DNA of 64,000 nt, taken from positions 2,811,057-2,875,056 of the forward strand of contig NZ_FNHW01000001.1 of assembly GCF_900103485.1 (NCBI RefSeq), read 5' to 3'. Positions 16,954 to 27,275 of this stretch are shown here, piece by piece. Source of the stretch: Fictibacillus solisalsi (GTDB lineage Bacteria; Bacillota; Bacilli; Bacillales; Fictibacillaceae). The position numbers and the translations under genes were made by a program. The notes beneath the pieces are model-generated. The model made no database searches. It was not told where the DNA came from and was given only the letters and a program-made list of their open reading frames with translations. Position 1 is the stretch's first letter; the number at the start of each line of letters is the position of its first letter.

Positions 16954-18735
16954 ATGGAGCATAATCTTTACATCGCAGCCTTGTCTGTTGTCGTAGCCAT
17001 CATCTATTCTTTTGTGGCTCTTGATTTTGCCCGAAGAAGTAATCGTAAAACGAAATCATCCCGCCAGCTTTGGTTGTTCAGCGCGTCAATCACCTTGGGA
17101 ATCGGATTATGGGGTATGCATTTCGTCGCGATGATGTCCGTCTTTTTGTCACTTACCTCACATCATTACCTGCCCGATCTTTTACTGTGTATGCTGCTGT
17201 CGATCGGGGGTGCAAATGTGGCCTTTTATTTTGCGAAGAGGAACCTGCTGGTCTCAGCCATGATCATGGGGACAAGCATCATCGGACTCCATTATTTTGG
17301 TATGATGGCCATTTTTCCCGCTTCTGCCATTCACTACGATCCAGTTGTTTATTCACTTGCGGCCTCATTCGCCTATCTCTTTTCAGGACTGGCACTATAC
17401 CGCTATTTTAAATCGGACCGTCCTTCCTTCTTGTCCCATTTTATAAGCAGTCTACTGATGGCCGCTGCAATCGCAGGTTTGCATTATATAGCTGTAAAAG
17501 CCATGATGATGAAATCCCAGCATCTATTTTTTATGAGCCAAGATCCATCCATGGGGAGTCTCGCGATAATCGCCACCGCGATTGTGGCAGTAGCCACCCT
17601 CTTTATTTCCCTGCTTTATATGGTGGGAAAATGGAGCGACCAGCAGCTTAAGCTTAAATCTGCCTTGCTGAAAGAAAGTAACCAGCAAAACCACTCCTTA
17701 ATTGAACTAAATCCTGACGGCGTTTATATTATTAACAAAGACAGGAAATTAACTGTAGTGAACCATTCGTTAGAAAAACTTACAGGCTATGCATCTGAGG
17801 AATTGATAGGACGACCATATACGTTTCTCCTGGCTCATGCGGATCCTGATCAGCTGGAATCACTGTTTCAGCGTACACTTGGCGGAGAATCCCTGCAGGC
17901 TGAAACCCGTATTTTGAAAAAAGATGGAAGTGTATTTGACGTAGAGATGACCAACATTCCCTATTGCGTGGACAACGAAATCCGGGGAATTGTCGGAACA
18001 TTGAAGGACTTGACCGTCGTACAAAAAATTCGCGAGTCAGAAAAATTAGCTGTTGTCGGGGAAATGGCTGCAGGGGTCGCGCATGAGATCCGCAACCCAT
18101 TGACAACGCTGAAAGGGTTTACACAAACGATGATGAACGCGCCTTCTTCTCCTGAAATGAAGACCTATTTGACCATTATGCTGGACGAGATTGAGTCCAT
18201 TAATCTCATTACCAATGAATTTATAGTACTGGCCAAGCCGCACATGACCATTACAAAGGCCATCGATGTGGTTCCCCTCATCAAGCAGGTGACAAAGCAC
18301 TTAAATAGTCGGGCAAACCTCAACAATATCATGATCCACAGTAAATTTCTGATTGAAAGCGGAAGGATCAATGGCGAGGAAAATCAAATCAGGAAAATGC
18401 TTGTCAATCTGCTAATAAATGCGATTGAATCGATGCCTGAAGGAGGGAATGTGACCCTAACGGCTACAACGGGAGACCATAGAAATTTACTCCTCTATAT
18501 AAAGGACGAAGGCGTGGGCATGTCTTCAGCTGAGCTTCAGCAGCTGGGCCGTCCGTTCTATACCACCAAAGAAAACGGAAAAGGTCTTGGACTGATGGTC
18601 AGCCAAAAGATCATTAAGAACCATCATGGGAGTCTGCGATTTAAAAGCACGCCGGGAGAAGGGACAACCGCAGAAATCTCCTTGCCCGCACTGGAAGAGA
18701 AGATAAAAGAGGATGACACGCCATTAATCAGCTGA
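16954..18735 (+). CDS. MHYT-PAS sensor histidine kinase
   Basis: 593 residues from the ATG at 16954, behind AGGAGGAGGG. Residues 1-225 are a seven-helix MHYT domain with three repeats of its motif (GMHFVAM ~55, LHYFGMM ~112, LHYIAVK ~176), thought to sense a diatomic gas or redox state through bound metal. A PAS domain follows (~245-355), then a HisKA domain with the phospho-acceptor in AHEIRNPL (His ~377), then HATPase_c with NLLINAIESMPEG (N box), DEGVGMS and GKGLGLMVSQ. The kinase part resembles the sporulation-kinase group. No response regulator adjoins it on the same strand, so the partner is unknown; Spo0F is a guess. Confidence 0.9.
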   Translation: MEHNLYIAALSVVVAIIYSFVALDFARRSNRKTKSSRQLWLFSASITLGIGLWGMHFVAMMSVFLSLTSHHYLPDLLLCMLLSIGGANVAFYFAKRNLLVSAMIMGTSIIGLHYFGMMAIFPASAIHYDPVVYSLAASFAYLFSGLALYRYFKSDRPSFLSHFISSLLMAAAIAGLHYIAVKAMMMKSQHLFFMSQDPSMGSLAIIATAIVAVATLFISLLYMVGKWSDQQLKLKSALLKESNQQNHSLIELNPDGVYIINKDRKLTVVNHSLEKLTGYASEELIGRPYTFLLAHADPDQLESLFQRTLGGESLQAETRILKKDGSVFDVEMTNIPYCVDNEIRGIVGTLKDLTVVQKIRESEKLAVVGEMAAGVAHEIRNPLTTLKGFTQTMMNAPSSPEMKTYLTIMLDEIESINLITNEFIVLAKPHMTITKAIDVVPLIKQVTKHLNSRANLNNIMIHSKFLIESGRINGEENQIRKMLVNLLINAIESMPEGGNVTLTATTGDHRNLLLYIKDEGVGMSSAELQQLGRPFYTTKENGKGLGLMVSQKIIKNHHGSLRFKSTPGEGTTAEISLPALEEKIKEDDTPLIS

Positions 18736-18741
18736 AACAAA

Positions 18742-18771
18742 AAAGCCAGGTCCACTTAAGTCCCGGCTTTC
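18742..18771. terminator. Hairpin between converging kinase and degU
   Basis: An imperfect stem, AAGCCAGG / CCCGGCTT, sits between the stop of the MHYT kinase and the stop of degU. It has an A run on one side and a short T run on the other, so it may serve both genes. Confidence 0.5.
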
Positions 18772-18785
18772 ATCACATGTTCCGT

Positions 18786-19526
18786 TTATTTTACTTTCAC
18801 CCAGCCATTTTTGATTGCTTCAACAACAGCTTGGGTACGGTCATTTACATTCATCTTTTGAAGAATATTGCTCACATGGTTCTTCACTGTTTTTTCGGAA
18901 ATAAACAGATCTTCCCCAATGCCGCGGTTGCTCTTTCCGTCAGCCAGTAACTGCAAAACCTCACATTCGCGGCGGGTCAGGATATGCAACGGCTTTCTGT
19001 ATTCCACTTCCTGAAGCCCAATTGTGTTAGGGTTTGAATTATTGGTCTTTGTCGTTGTTGACAGCCGGCGGAACTCATTAAGCAGGTTATAGGTAATCTT
19101 CGGATGAAGGTACGCTCCCCCTTCAGCCACAACCTTAACCGCTTCGATAAGAGAATCTGCATCCATTTCCTTTAGCAGATAACCAGATGCACCGGTTTGA
19201 ACCGCATGCGACACATAGGTCTCATCGTCATGAATGGAAAGGATGATAACTTTTGTCTCGGGAGCTTTTTCAACCAGACGGCGTGTGGCTTCCACACCAT
19301 TAATATTCGGCATGTTAATATCCATCAGCACGACATCCGGATGATGTTCACTTACGATATCCTCTGCTTCGGAACCATCATCACCTTCTGCGACAACAGA
19401 AAATTCGTCTTCCATATCTAGGATGCGTTTCACACCTTCTCTGAACAAACGATGATCATCAATAATAGCAATTCTTGTTTTTTCCGGTGCCTCTGCACTG
19501 GACTCATAAACATCTAGACTTCTCAT
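18786..19526 (-). CDS. degU: Response regulator DegU
   Basis: 246 residues. The receiver domain ([19 protein letters not shown]) has its phospho-acceptor Asp at about 69 in LMDINMP. The LuxR/NarL-type DNA-binding domain is [20 protein letters not shown] with [14 protein letters not shown]. It is close to B. subtilis DegU, which controls exoenzymes, competence, biofilm and motility. Its start overlaps the end of degS by 4 bp (ATGA). A short N-terminal extension before TRIAIIDD is unusual but has no better internal start. Confidence 0.95.
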   Translation of the reverse strand: MRSLDVYESSAEAPEKTRIAIIDDHRLFREGVKRILDMEDEFSVVAEGDDGSEAEDIVSEHHPDVVLMDINMPNINGVEATRRLVEKAPETKVIILSIHDDETYVSHAVQTGASGYLLKEMDADSLIEAVKVVAEGGAYLHPKITYNLLNEFRRLSTTTKTNNSNPNTIGLQEVEYRKPLHILTRRECEVLQLLADGKSNRGIGEDLFISEKTVKNHVSNILQKMNVNDRTQAVVEAIKNGWVKVK

Positions 19527-20683
19527 TCTGAACCCTCCCGATCTCGTATAGGTATTTGAATATAAACCCCGGTTCCATAATTTAAGCGTGATTGAATCCT
19601 GAGCGTTCCCTCCAGGAGTTCCACGCGTTCTCTCATGCCAATTAATCCAAACGAATTGGTTTTTTGCTGCCCTTGGGCATCAAAACCTTTTCCGTCATCT
19701 TTTATAAATAAAGATACTTTGCGGTCTGTGAATTCTATTTTTACCGAAATGTTTTTCGGATCAGCATGCTTGCATGAATTCTGGACAGCTTCCTGAATTA
19801 ACCGAAATAAAGCTATTTCCATCTTCGTATGAAATCTTCGTTCATTCCCCATTGGCACAAGCTCGATTTCAATACCCGTACTTTCCTGGACATTGCGCAG
19901 GTATTTTTTTAAGGTTGGGATGAGTCCTAAGTCATCAAGCGCCATGGGACGGAGATCGTAAATGATTCTCCTAACCTCCCTTAGTGAGGCACGGACCATC
20001 TCGCGTAAGTCTCTGATTTCATTGACTGCTGCTTGTGTACCTTTTTCCTTGAACACCTTTTCAACGAGTTCAGAACGGATCAGCACATTGGCCATCAGTT
20101 GGGCAGGGCCGTCATGAATTTCACGAGATACACGGCGGCGTTCTTCCTCTTGGGCTTCAATGATCTGCAGGCCGAACTCCTGTTTCTGCTTGGCGTCTTC
20201 CACAAGCTCATTAATTTTCAAAAGATCCCCGCTTAAGTAATTCAGGACAACCGAAATTTGGCCGACAAGCGATTCCGCCTTCGACACGGTTTCCTTCAGT
20301 CCGTTTAAGCGCCGTTCTAGATCATCTCTTTTTTCACGTAATTGTTTCTCAGTCTGGCGGGCGATCGACATTTCTATCTGAATGGCGTTTGCACTTTCAT
20401 AGGCCTCACGGATGTCGCCCTCGCTGTACTTTTCAAAATGCTTGCTGACTTGCGCAAGTTTTGATCTGGCAATTTTTGATTTCTCTTCGAGCAAATCCGA
20501 CCGATCGATAGCCTCAAGCGCTTTTTCTTTTACATCATCCAGTTCTCTGGCCAGCCGTAAAAATTCTTGTCTGGATTCTTCGCTGATATCAAAAACTTGG
20601 GTCTGGCTTACTTTAACGGTATTGATGGTTTCCGTAAGAATGCCATCTAAAAGCTTTGGGTCAATTTGTGTTTTAGCTGCCAT
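19523..20683 (-). CDS. degS: Sensor histidine kinase DegS
   Basis: 386 residues from the ATG at 20683; a TTG six codons upstream would overlap the GGAGG RBS and is rejected. The first ~175 residues are coiled-coil (DegS sensory domain, no membrane segment). HisKA_3 follows with the phospho-acceptor in [11 protein letters not shown] (His ~190) and [20 protein letters not shown], then the ATPase with DDGKGFD and [11 protein letters not shown]. It is a cytoplasmic kinase/phosphatase of DegU. Confidence 0.95.
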   Translation of the reverse strand: MAAKTQIDPKLLDGILTETINTVKVSQTQVFDISEESRQEFLRLARELDDVKEKALEAIDRSDLLEEKSKIARSKLAQVSKHFEKYSEGDIREAYESANAIQIEMSIARQTEKQLREKRDDLERRLNGLKETVSKAESLVGQISVVLNYLSGDLLKINELVEDAKQKQEFGLQIIEAQEEERRRVSREIHDGPAQLMANVLIRSELVEKVFKEKGTQAAVNEIRDLREMVRASLREVRRIIYDLRPMALDDLGLIPTLKKYLRNVQESTGIEIELVPMGNERRFHTKMEIALFRLIQEAVQNSCKHADPKNISVKIEFTDRKVSLFIKDDGKGFDAQGQQKTNSFGLIGMRERVELLEGTLRIQSRLNYGTGVYIQIPIRDREGSE

Positions 20684-20851
20684 CTTGTAAATATCCTCCA
20701 ATTAAAACGATAAAGAAGAACAGACTTTAGTTCGAGAACCATCTTACCTAATTTGCATCTAGGACTTTCTTACTACAAATCCAAATAAAAACATTTATTC
20801 CATATAATCTTCGGTACAAAAAGGAATTTTATGTCTATTACTCAAAGAAAT

Positions 20852-20880
20852 TTGTAGGAAAGACTATCCCGCCTTATAAT
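20852..20880 (+). promoter_or_regulatory. Sigma-A promoter of yvyE
   Basis: TTGTAG at 20852, a 17-base spacer and a perfect TATAAT at 20875-20880 lie about 118 bases upstream of the yvyE start. The rest of the 314-bp degS-yvyE spacer shows no clear degS promoter. Confidence 0.55.
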
Positions 20881-20997
20881 GAAGGATAGCACTAAATTCC
20901 TTGTATTTGTAGCTTTTCAGGAGAATTTCCACGTTAAATTTTCATTACTTGCCTAAGTGGCTGATTATTAATTTCATAAATAAGGAGCACCCTAATT

Positions 20998-21633
20998 ATG
21001 TTATCCAACTATCTTACCGTCAAAGAAACCGGAGAACACGAAATTGTGATCGAACGTTCCCGATTTATTGCCCATATCTCCCGTGCAACCACAGAAGAAG
21101 AAGCCAACGAGTTTATTCAATTCATAAAAAAAAGGCATCACAGCGCCAATCATAACTGTTCAGCCTATCTGATCGGGGAGCACGACCAAATCCAGAAGGC
21201 AAATGATGATGGCGAGCCGAGCGGCACAGCTGGTGTACCGATGCTCGAAGTGCTCAAAAAACGCCGATTAAAAGATGTCGTTGTTGTGGTTACCCGCTAT
21301 TTTGGCGGAATTAAACTGGGAGCAGGCGGGCTCATTCGTGCATACGGAAAAAGTGTGAGTGAAGGACTGAACGCCATCGGGGTCGTTGAACGCAAACTGA
21401 TGCAGATGGTTCATACGAAAATTGATTACACTCTCCTCGGAAAAGTAGAAAATGAATTGAGGTCATCCCCCTATCTGATTAAAGAAATCAACTATCTGGA
21501 ACAAGTTGAAATCGTTACGTATGTGGCGGCTGAAAATATACAAATTTTTAAAGAATACGTAATAAACCTCACAAATGCAAATGCTACAATAGAAGACGGC
21601 TCTCTGGAATACCTGGAAGAAAAAATTCTGTAA
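20998..21633 (+). CDS. yvyE: YvyE / YigZ (IMPACT) family protein
   Basis: 211 residues with the family motifs RSRFIAHISR, HNCSAYLIG, NDDGEPSGTAGVPMLEVLKK and VVTRYFGGIKLGAGGLIRAY. IMPACT/YigZ proteins have an N-terminal ribosomal-S5-like fold and a C-terminal DUF1949 domain; the cellular role in Bacillus is unknown. It occupies the same position between degS and the LCP gene as in B. subtilis. Confidence 0.93.
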   Translation: MLSNYLTVKETGEHEIVIERSRFIAHISRATTEEEANEFIQFIKKRHHSANHNCSAYLIGEHDQIQKANDDGEPSGTAGVPMLEVLKKRRLKDVVVVVTRYFGGIKLGAGGLIRAYGKSVSEGLNAIGVVERKLMQMVHTKIDYTLLGKVENELRSSPYLIKEINYLEQVEIVTYVAAENIQIFKEYVINLTNANATIEDGSLEYLEEKIL

Positions 21634-21737
21634 TACTATCCCCAATTAACTCAGATTATGTCGAAGACTATGGACTGTAGGGCAAAATTGTTGACAGACT
21701 AATCAGGGAATTTTCCCGTTAAAGTGAGGAATAAAAC

Positions 21738-22814
21738 ATGAGTTATTATAATGAAGAAAGGCAGCCGACACGGCTTGTCAGAAGGAAAGTCAGGAAACGG
21801 AAGCGCCGTCCATTCCGCCGTTTACTCCGCCTGATGCTCGTTCTTTTGGTATTCTTAATGCTTGGCGGCGTAGCATATGCCGGTTATTTAGCATATAAAG
21901 TGAAAACAACAGCTGATGAAAGCTACCAAGGCCTGGCTAATGGCAATAAATCCGATCTTCGCATGGATAAAGTCGCGATGGGGAAAGACCCTGTTAACAT
22001 CCTCTTAATGGGCGTAGAAAGTTACAAGGGCTCACCGGGGCACACCGATGCATTGATGGTGCTCACCGTTAACCCGGATACGAAGGAAGTCGCCATCACA
22101 AGTATCCCGCGGGATTCCCGCACGTATCTGCCAGTAATCGGCCGCAAAAGCAAAATTACACACGCGTATGCGTACGGCAAGAAAGGCCATAAGGAACAGG
22201 CAACCATTGATGCCGTTGAAAATTTCCTCAATGTGCCGATTGACTATTATGTTCGTACCAACTTCCAGGGATTCAAAGAAGTGGTGGACTCTGTTGGCGG
22301 CATAGACGTCAATGTGCCGTTTGACTTCGATCAGAAAAACCTGAAAGGCAAAAAGCTATATTTCCACAAAGGAAAAATGCATCTGAATGGTGATGAAGCA
22401 TTAACATATGTTCAAATGCGTAAACAAGATAAACGCGGTGACTTTGGACGTCAGGACCGACAGCGGCAAGCAATGGAGGCTGTTGCCCATAAGGCCCTCT
22501 CGATCAAATCCATCTCACGTGCGGATAATTTGCTGCAATCCGTAGGAAGTAATGTTCAAACGAATATTTCGCTTAAAGAATTGTTCGGTATGAGGAACTT
22601 CTACAGCAGCATCCAGAATAAAAAACTGGAACAAATCAAAATTGGCGGACAGGATGAATACATCAATGGTCAGTATTTCTTTGAACCAGATCCGGCCACT
22701 GTCCAGAAAGCCAGCGAACGCATCAAGGAAATCCTGGATTACAAAGGAAAAGGAGCTGCTTCATCGAACAGCAATGGTGACAGCAGTGAACTCGGACAAG
22801 AATCCAATCAATAA
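21738..22814 (+). CDS. tagU: LytR-CpsA-Psr wall polymer ligase (TagU-like)
   Basis: 358 residues: a short basic cytoplasmic tail (RRKVRKRKRRPFRRLLRLML), one membrane helix (~30-52) and an extracellular LCP domain with VNILLMGVES, SIPRDSRTYLP, TNFQGFKEVVDSVGGIDVNV and the Arg-rich QMRKQDKRGDFGRQDRQRQA. LCP proteins transfer teichoic acid or other polymers from the undecaprenyl carrier to peptidoglycan. The position after yvyE matches tagU (lytR). A second LCP gene lies at 42160. It ends at a strong terminator. Confidence 0.9.
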   Translation: MSYYNEERQPTRLVRRKVRKRKRRPFRRLLRLMLVLLVFLMLGGVAYAGYLAYKVKTTADESYQGLANGNKSDLRMDKVAMGKDPVNILLMGVESYKGSPGHTDALMVLTVNPDTKEVAITSIPRDSRTYLPVIGRKSKITHAYAYGKKGHKEQATIDAVENFLNVPIDYYVRTNFQGFKEVVDSVGGIDVNVPFDFDQKNLKGKKLYFHKGKMHLNGDEALTYVQMRKQDKRGDFGRQDRQRQAMEAVAHKALSIKSISRADNLLQSVGSNVQTNISLKELFGMRNFYSSIQNKKLEQIKIGGQDEYINGQYFFEPDPATVQKASERIKEILDYKGKGAASSNSNGDSSELGQESNQ

Positions 22815-22819
22815 GATAA

Positions 22820-22856
22820 AACAACACCCGCCGGATCGGCGGGTGTTGTCTTTTTC
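22820..22856. terminator. Terminator behind tagU
   Basis: A 13-base stem, ACAACACCCGCCG pairing with CGGCGGGTGTTGT, is followed by CTTTTT on the plus strand. The A tract before it can also help terminate the convergent GH92 gene. Confidence 0.9.
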
Positions 22857-25800
22857 TATTTCAAAGAATTCAGCAGAGCGTGTGCATCGGCTGCCAATGA
22901 TGTTTTGGCCTTTCTGGTAATCTCTTTCCCCACTGCTGCATTGATTTGTGTGATTCCTTTTTTCATATAAGCTGCAGCATTCATATACTGTCCTTTCTCT
23001 ACAAAAACTTTAGCCACCTTTACATTCTCAATCAGGTCATTTTTCAAAGGATTCTTTAGTTCCCCGGCCTGTGCAAACGTTCGTAAAGAGGACTCCAGTT
23101 GATCAATATCACCTGCAAGGTCTCTGCCCAGCAGTTCAACCTCTGCTAATTTAGTGCTTGCGCTTCCCGGGAATTCCAGCCTGTAATAGTTGTACTTCCC
23201 AGGGTGTTTAATCGAATAAGCTTGAGTCTGAAGCCGCCATGAAAACTTCTCATCTGTCCTCTGATCCAGTATTGTCCAGTGTTCACCGTCAGTTGAACCT
23301 TTGACCACCCAGTTTACCGGGTCAGCCTCACTTCCATCCGCTCCTGACGTCAAGGTGTACATTTGTACCCTTTTGCCTTCATTAAACGTGTATTGAACGA
23401 TTGGCTTTTCACCATTCAGCGTTGTTCTCGTTGATGAAGTATTATCGAACAGAGCTTCCAGTGTACCAGCCTCCCCATCGCTCGCTTTCCCGGCGCTATG
23501 GTCTGTCAAGTCACTCATTGGATGCGGCGAGAGACTTGATCCATCAGTGGAAGACGGTGTGATGGAAGCTGGAGCATCCTTTTTGCCGCTTCCCCATGAG
23601 GAAGGCTTTGGCCCCATATCAAAGTCCAAACGCGCGCCAGCTGCAAGGTCGGAATGGAGCAGGTAGGTTTTGCTGTAGCTTTTCCCGTTAATTTTTAGTC
23701 CCTGTACATATTTATTTTTCTTGCTGTTCTTTGGCGCGTTGATGACTATTTTCTTGCCGTTTTCCAGATGAACGGTTGCCTTTTTGTAAAGCGGGGCGCC
23801 AATCGCGTATTCCGGGCTGCCCATCTTTAACGGATAAAAACCGAGTGCACAGAAGATTTGCCAGGCCGACATTTCACCATTGTCTTCGTCTCCGGCATAT
23901 CCTTGTCCGATTTCACTTCCGATGTACAGCCGCTCAAGTACCTCTCGTACCTTCTCCTGCGTTTTCCAAGGCTGTCCTGCATAATTGTACATATAAGCAA
24001 TGTGATGTGCTGGCTGGTTGCTGTGGCCGTACATGCCCATTCGGACATCACGCGCCTCTCTCATTTCATGAATGACGCCGCCATAGGCTCCTGCATGCAG
24101 CGCAGTTTCCGGGGTGCTGAAGAACTCGTCCAGCTTGTCGGCGAGCCCTTTTTTGCCGCCATACAGATTGGCCAGTCCCTGTCCGTCCTGCGGAGCATGG
24201 AAGGCCATGTTCCACGCATTCGTTTCTGTATAATCTCCGCCCCATTCACGGGCATCAAAGTCTTGTGCAGACGTGCGCCACTCTCCATTTGCCTTTTTTC
24301 CCATAAAAAATCCTGTGTCAGGATTGAATAGATGAACATAGTTCTGTGCCCGGTTCATGTAATATTTTGCATCGGCTTTATATTTGGCACGATCCGAATC
24401 ATTCTTGCCTGCTTCCTTGCCGAGTGCCTTGGCCAGATTTGCGATGCCATAATCGTTGATATAGCCGTCCATCGACCAGGATAATCCCTCACCGGTTGAT
24501 GTATTGGTATAACCATCAAAAATGGACTGTGAGATTCCCTTTCTTCCGGTTCCTGCATTCGGGCTGAAAACAGAAGCGTTTTTTATGGCGGATTGATAGA
24601 AGCTCTTCACATCAAAGTTGTGAACACCTTTTAAATAGGCATCAGCAAATGCCACATCCGAGCTGGTGCCGACCATCAAGTTTGCATAGCCCGGGGAGGA
24701 CCATCTGGATACCCATCCGCCGTCACGGTATTGCTGTACAAATCCGTCGATCATTTCCCCTGCCATTTTGGGGGTGAAGAGTGAATAGGCGGGCCACGCC
24801 GTACGGTACGTATCCCAAAAGCCATTGTTCACGTATGTTTTTCCGTCCACAATCTTTGCTCCGGTTGCCTCAGGCGTACTGCTGCCGGCAGTCGGTGAAA
24901 ACGGACTTGCATATTGATAGTGCGGGTTATCCTTTGTTCCAGTATTTTCAAAGCTGGAGTTCGGATACAAGAACAGCCGGTACATGTTGGAATATAACGT
25001 TACAAGCTCGTCTTCACTGGCACCCTCTACCTTAATTTTGCTCAACAACGTTTCCCACTTTTGCTGCGCTTTTTCTTTAATGGATTGGAAAGTATCGTCC
25101 GGCTGAATCTCCTGTTCCAGGTTTTTCTTAGCCTGGGCTACGGAAATCAGGGAAGTCGCAATTTTCATGGTAACTGCTTTCTGGGATTTTGTATCGAACC
25201 TGACATAAGCGGTTACGTTATCCCTTCCTTCCCCTGTCAGCTTGCCGCTGTCCGCAATCGGCTGGTCAAACGTGGCATAGATGTACATGCGGGAAGCACC
25301 CGTGGACAGTCCGCTTTTCACATCCGAATATCCGGTTACTTCTCCTTTTTCCTTGTTGATTGAGATTCCCCCGTTGTTGTTTACATTGTCAAATATGAGA
25401 CTGGAAGTGTCCCCTGTAAACGTATAACGCTGCATGGCAGCATGGTCAGTCGGCACAATTTCCGCCTTCATCTCATTATCAAACTTTACGCTGTAATAAT
25501 GGGGCTTTGCGGTTTCATTTTCATGCTTGAACGGCAATGCTCGTGCCTTTCTGTCCGCATCCGGCTTTTCAGCTTCTGATGCAGACGGCATAACCTGAAA
25601 CGTCTGCCGGTCTCCCATCCACGGACTTGGCTCATGGCTTAAGGAGAAAGCCTGGATTTCAGGCTGGTTGTTACCGTTATTGCTTTGGTTGAAGCTGTAT
25701 AGCCAGCTCGTGGAGCCAGCGTCTGTAGCCGGTGTCCAGAAATTAAAGCCATGCGGAACGGCAATGGCCGGAAAGTTATTGCCTCTTGAAAAAGTACTGT

Positions 25801-27046
25801 TAGACTGTGTTCCGCGCAAAATATTAACATAATCGGTCAGATGATTGTAGCTCTTTTGCACAGGTTTTCCCGAGATCTTAATATCATCAACCGTTCCTCT
25901 GAATACCCCCTCCCCTTTAGGGTTATCGTAGGCAATCAAAATGCGTTTAATTGTTTTGCCTGCAGAAACGGCGCCAATGTTGGAATACTTATAGTTCCAC
26001 TGATTTACATAAAGGGTTTTTGATTTTCCTTGCTCTTCAGGAGTTACCGGAATGCCGTGTTGATCTACCGCACCCAGATCATGGAGGTAGGTGCCATCGG
26101 AGAATGCGAGATCCACCGATGCGAAGGAACTGGAGTAATCGTTCTGGTCACTGTCCGTAAATTCGGGATGAATGAAATAAGAGAGTTGCGTTTTTGAATT
26201 GACTTTGATATTTACGTCAAAAACTTTGTTGTAGGAGTACGCACGGCCCTTTTCAAGATGTGTGCCGGAATAGGTAAAGGCCTTTGTCCCGGTCCAGCCT
26301 GCTTTTGTTTTCGCCGTATAGGACGTCAGTGGCCCGCTGCTTACCTCAGACTTCATATCAGCTGCCGGCGGCTTAGGAACGTCAATTCCGTTGGAGAGGG
26401 CAACTTCAGCCACCTGTGTCAGACCGTCTCCCGAATTTTTTGTGATGTTAAGCCTGTAATACAAATAAGGTGTGTCATTGTCGAACGAGTAAAGCTTGCG
26501 TTCAAAGCGCTTGGGGAAATCCTCATCACTTCTTGTGTCCAGCACGGTCCAGTCCTTGCCGTCATTGGACCCCTGAAACTCCCATGCTTTCGGATCACGG
26601 CCATCATAATCGTTGGCCGATGTAACAGCATATTTTATCACCTTCTCCGGCTCGGACAGCTTGAACTGAAGCCAGCCTGTCGGTTCAAAAGCCAGCCATT
26701 TTGTATTGACATCCCTGTCAATCAGTTTTTCTCCGATTTCGTTCGGTGGGTTTTCCGCACTGACCCGTACCGCCTCTACTTTGTTCGTAATGTCCCCTTG
26801 AATGCCGTCATACTGAATATTTCCGTCAATCCCCGATGACATTTTGTGGCCGTTTGAATCGGTCTCCACCGTATTTTCCCATGTTGGTTTTTGTTGATCA
26901 TTTTCAAATGAGGTGAAAAAATCTTTCACTGCCTTTTTCTCCGGTTCAGCGTGTACCCGTGAAAGCCCTGGTGCATTCAACATGCCAACCGCAATAGCAG
27001 AGGAAAGAAGCACATGCGCAACCGCTTTACTTTTCATCTTAATCAT
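22856..27046 (-). CDS. Secreted GH92 alpha-mannosidase with two F5/8C domains
   Basis: 1396 residues. The signal peptide ends at about residue 33 (VHA before EPEKK). An F5/8 type C (CBM32-like) domain follows (~85-215, WLAFEPTGWLQFKLSEPEKV), then a beta-sandwich region (~225-400), then the GH92 catalytic module (~410-1150), with GFNFWTPATDAGSTSWLYSF, NGFWDTYRTAWPAYSLFTPK and GYAGDEDNGEMSAWQIFCAL. A second F5/8C domain (~1200-1320) and a short helical tail complete it. GH92 enzymes are calcium-dependent exo-alpha-mannosidases, often alpha-1,2. No anchoring signal is visible, so it is probably released and used to scavenge mannose glycans. AAGGAGG supports the start; a cre site upstream indicates carbon catabolite control. 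Confidence 0.9.
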   Translation of the reverse strand: MIKMKSKAVAHVLLSSAIAVGMLNAPGLSRVHAEPEKKAVKDFFTSFENDQQKPTWENTVETDSNGHKMSSGIDGNIQYDGIQGDITNKVEAVRVSAENPPNEIGEKLIDRDVNTKWLAFEPTGWLQFKLSEPEKVIKYAVTSANDYDGRDPKAWEFQGSNDGKDWTVLDTRSDEDFPKRFERKLYSFDNDTPYLYYRLNITKNSGDGLTQVAEVALSNGIDVPKPPAADMKSEVSSGPLTSYTAKTKAGWTGTKAFTYSGTHLEKGRAYSYNKVFDVNIKVNSKTQLSYFIHPEFTDSDQNDYSSSFASVDLAFSDGTYLHDLGAVDQHGIPVTPEEQGKSKTLYVNQWNYKYSNIGAVSAGKTIKRILIAYDNPKGEGVFRGTVDDIKISGKPVQKSYNHLTDYVNILRGTQSNSTFSRGNNFPAIAVPHGFNFWTPATDAGSTSWLYSFNQSNNGNNQPEIQAFSLSHEPSPWMGDRQTFQVMPSASEAEKPDADRKARALPFKHENETAKPHYYSVKFDNEMKAEIVPTDHAAMQRYTFTGDTSSLIFDNVNNNGGISINKEKGEVTGYSDVKSGLSTGASRMYIYATFDQPIADSGKLTGEGRDNVTAYVRFDTKSQKAVTMKIATSLISVAQAKKNLEQEIQPDDTFQSIKEKAQQKWETLLSKIKVEGASEDELVTLYSNMYRLFLYPNSSFENTGTKDNPHYQYASPFSPTAGSSTPEATGAKIVDGKTYVNNGFWDTYRTAWPAYSLFTPKMAGEMIDGFVQQYRDGGWVSRWSSPGYANLMVGTSSDVAFADAYLKGVHNFDVKSFYQSAIKNASVFSPNAGTGRKGISQSIFDGYTNTSTGEGLSWSMDGYINDYGIANLAKALGKEAGKNDSDRAKYKADAKYYMNRAQNYVHLFNPDTGFFMGKKANGEWRTSAQDFDAREWGGDYTETNAWNMAFHAPQDGQGLANLYGGKKGLADKLDEFFSTPETALHAGAYGGVIHEMREARDVRMGMYGHSNQPAHHIAYMYNYAGQPWKTQEKVREVLERLYIGSEIGQGYAGDEDNGEMSAWQIFCALGFYPLKMGSPEYAIGAPLYKKATVHLENGKKIVINAPKNSKKNKYVQGLKINGKSYSKTYLLHSDLAAGARLDFDMGPKPSSWGSGKKDAPASITPSSTDGSSLSPHPMSDLTDHSAGKASDGEAGTLEALFDNTSSTRTTLNGEKPIVQYTFNEGKRVQMYTLTSGADGSEADPVNWVVKGSTDGEHWTILDQRTDEKFSWRLQTQAYSIKHPGKYNYYRLEFPGSASTKLAEVELLGRDLAGDIDQLESSLRTFAQAGELKNPLKNDLIENVKVAKVFVEKGQYMNAAAYMKKGITQINAAVGKEITRKAKTSLAADAHALLNSLK

Positions 27047-27124
27047 GCGTGGTCCTCCTTTTTAATAGTGACACTTTATTAAAACGGGATAACTCACCTC
27101 CTGAAATAAAAATCCTTCAAAATA

Positions 27125-27138
27125 TGAAAGCGTTTACA
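27125..27138. promoter_or_regulatory. cre (CcpA) site of the GH92 gene
   Basis: TGAAAGCGTTTACA matches the Bacillus cre consensus TGWAANCGNTNWCA at every position. It lies directly downstream of a TATACT-like -10 read on the minus strand, about 80 bases before the start codon, a position typical of repression. Confidence 0.85.
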
Positions 27139-27220
27139 TATAGTATAAGAATAAATTCTTCCGAAAACGGACCAAATATCTGTATTATTTTAGGATTTTC
27201 TTCATTATTTTAAGGCAAAT

Positions 27221-27256
27221 AAAAAAGTGCCAGGCTCTGGTGAGGGCCTGACACTA
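27221..27256 (-). terminator. Terminator behind tagO
   Basis: An imperfect stem, AGTGCCAGGC / GCCTGACACT, is followed on the minus strand by a six-T run. It lies 20 bp after the tagO stop. Confidence 0.75.
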
Positions 27257-27275
27257 TCATCGGTTAATTTTGCTG

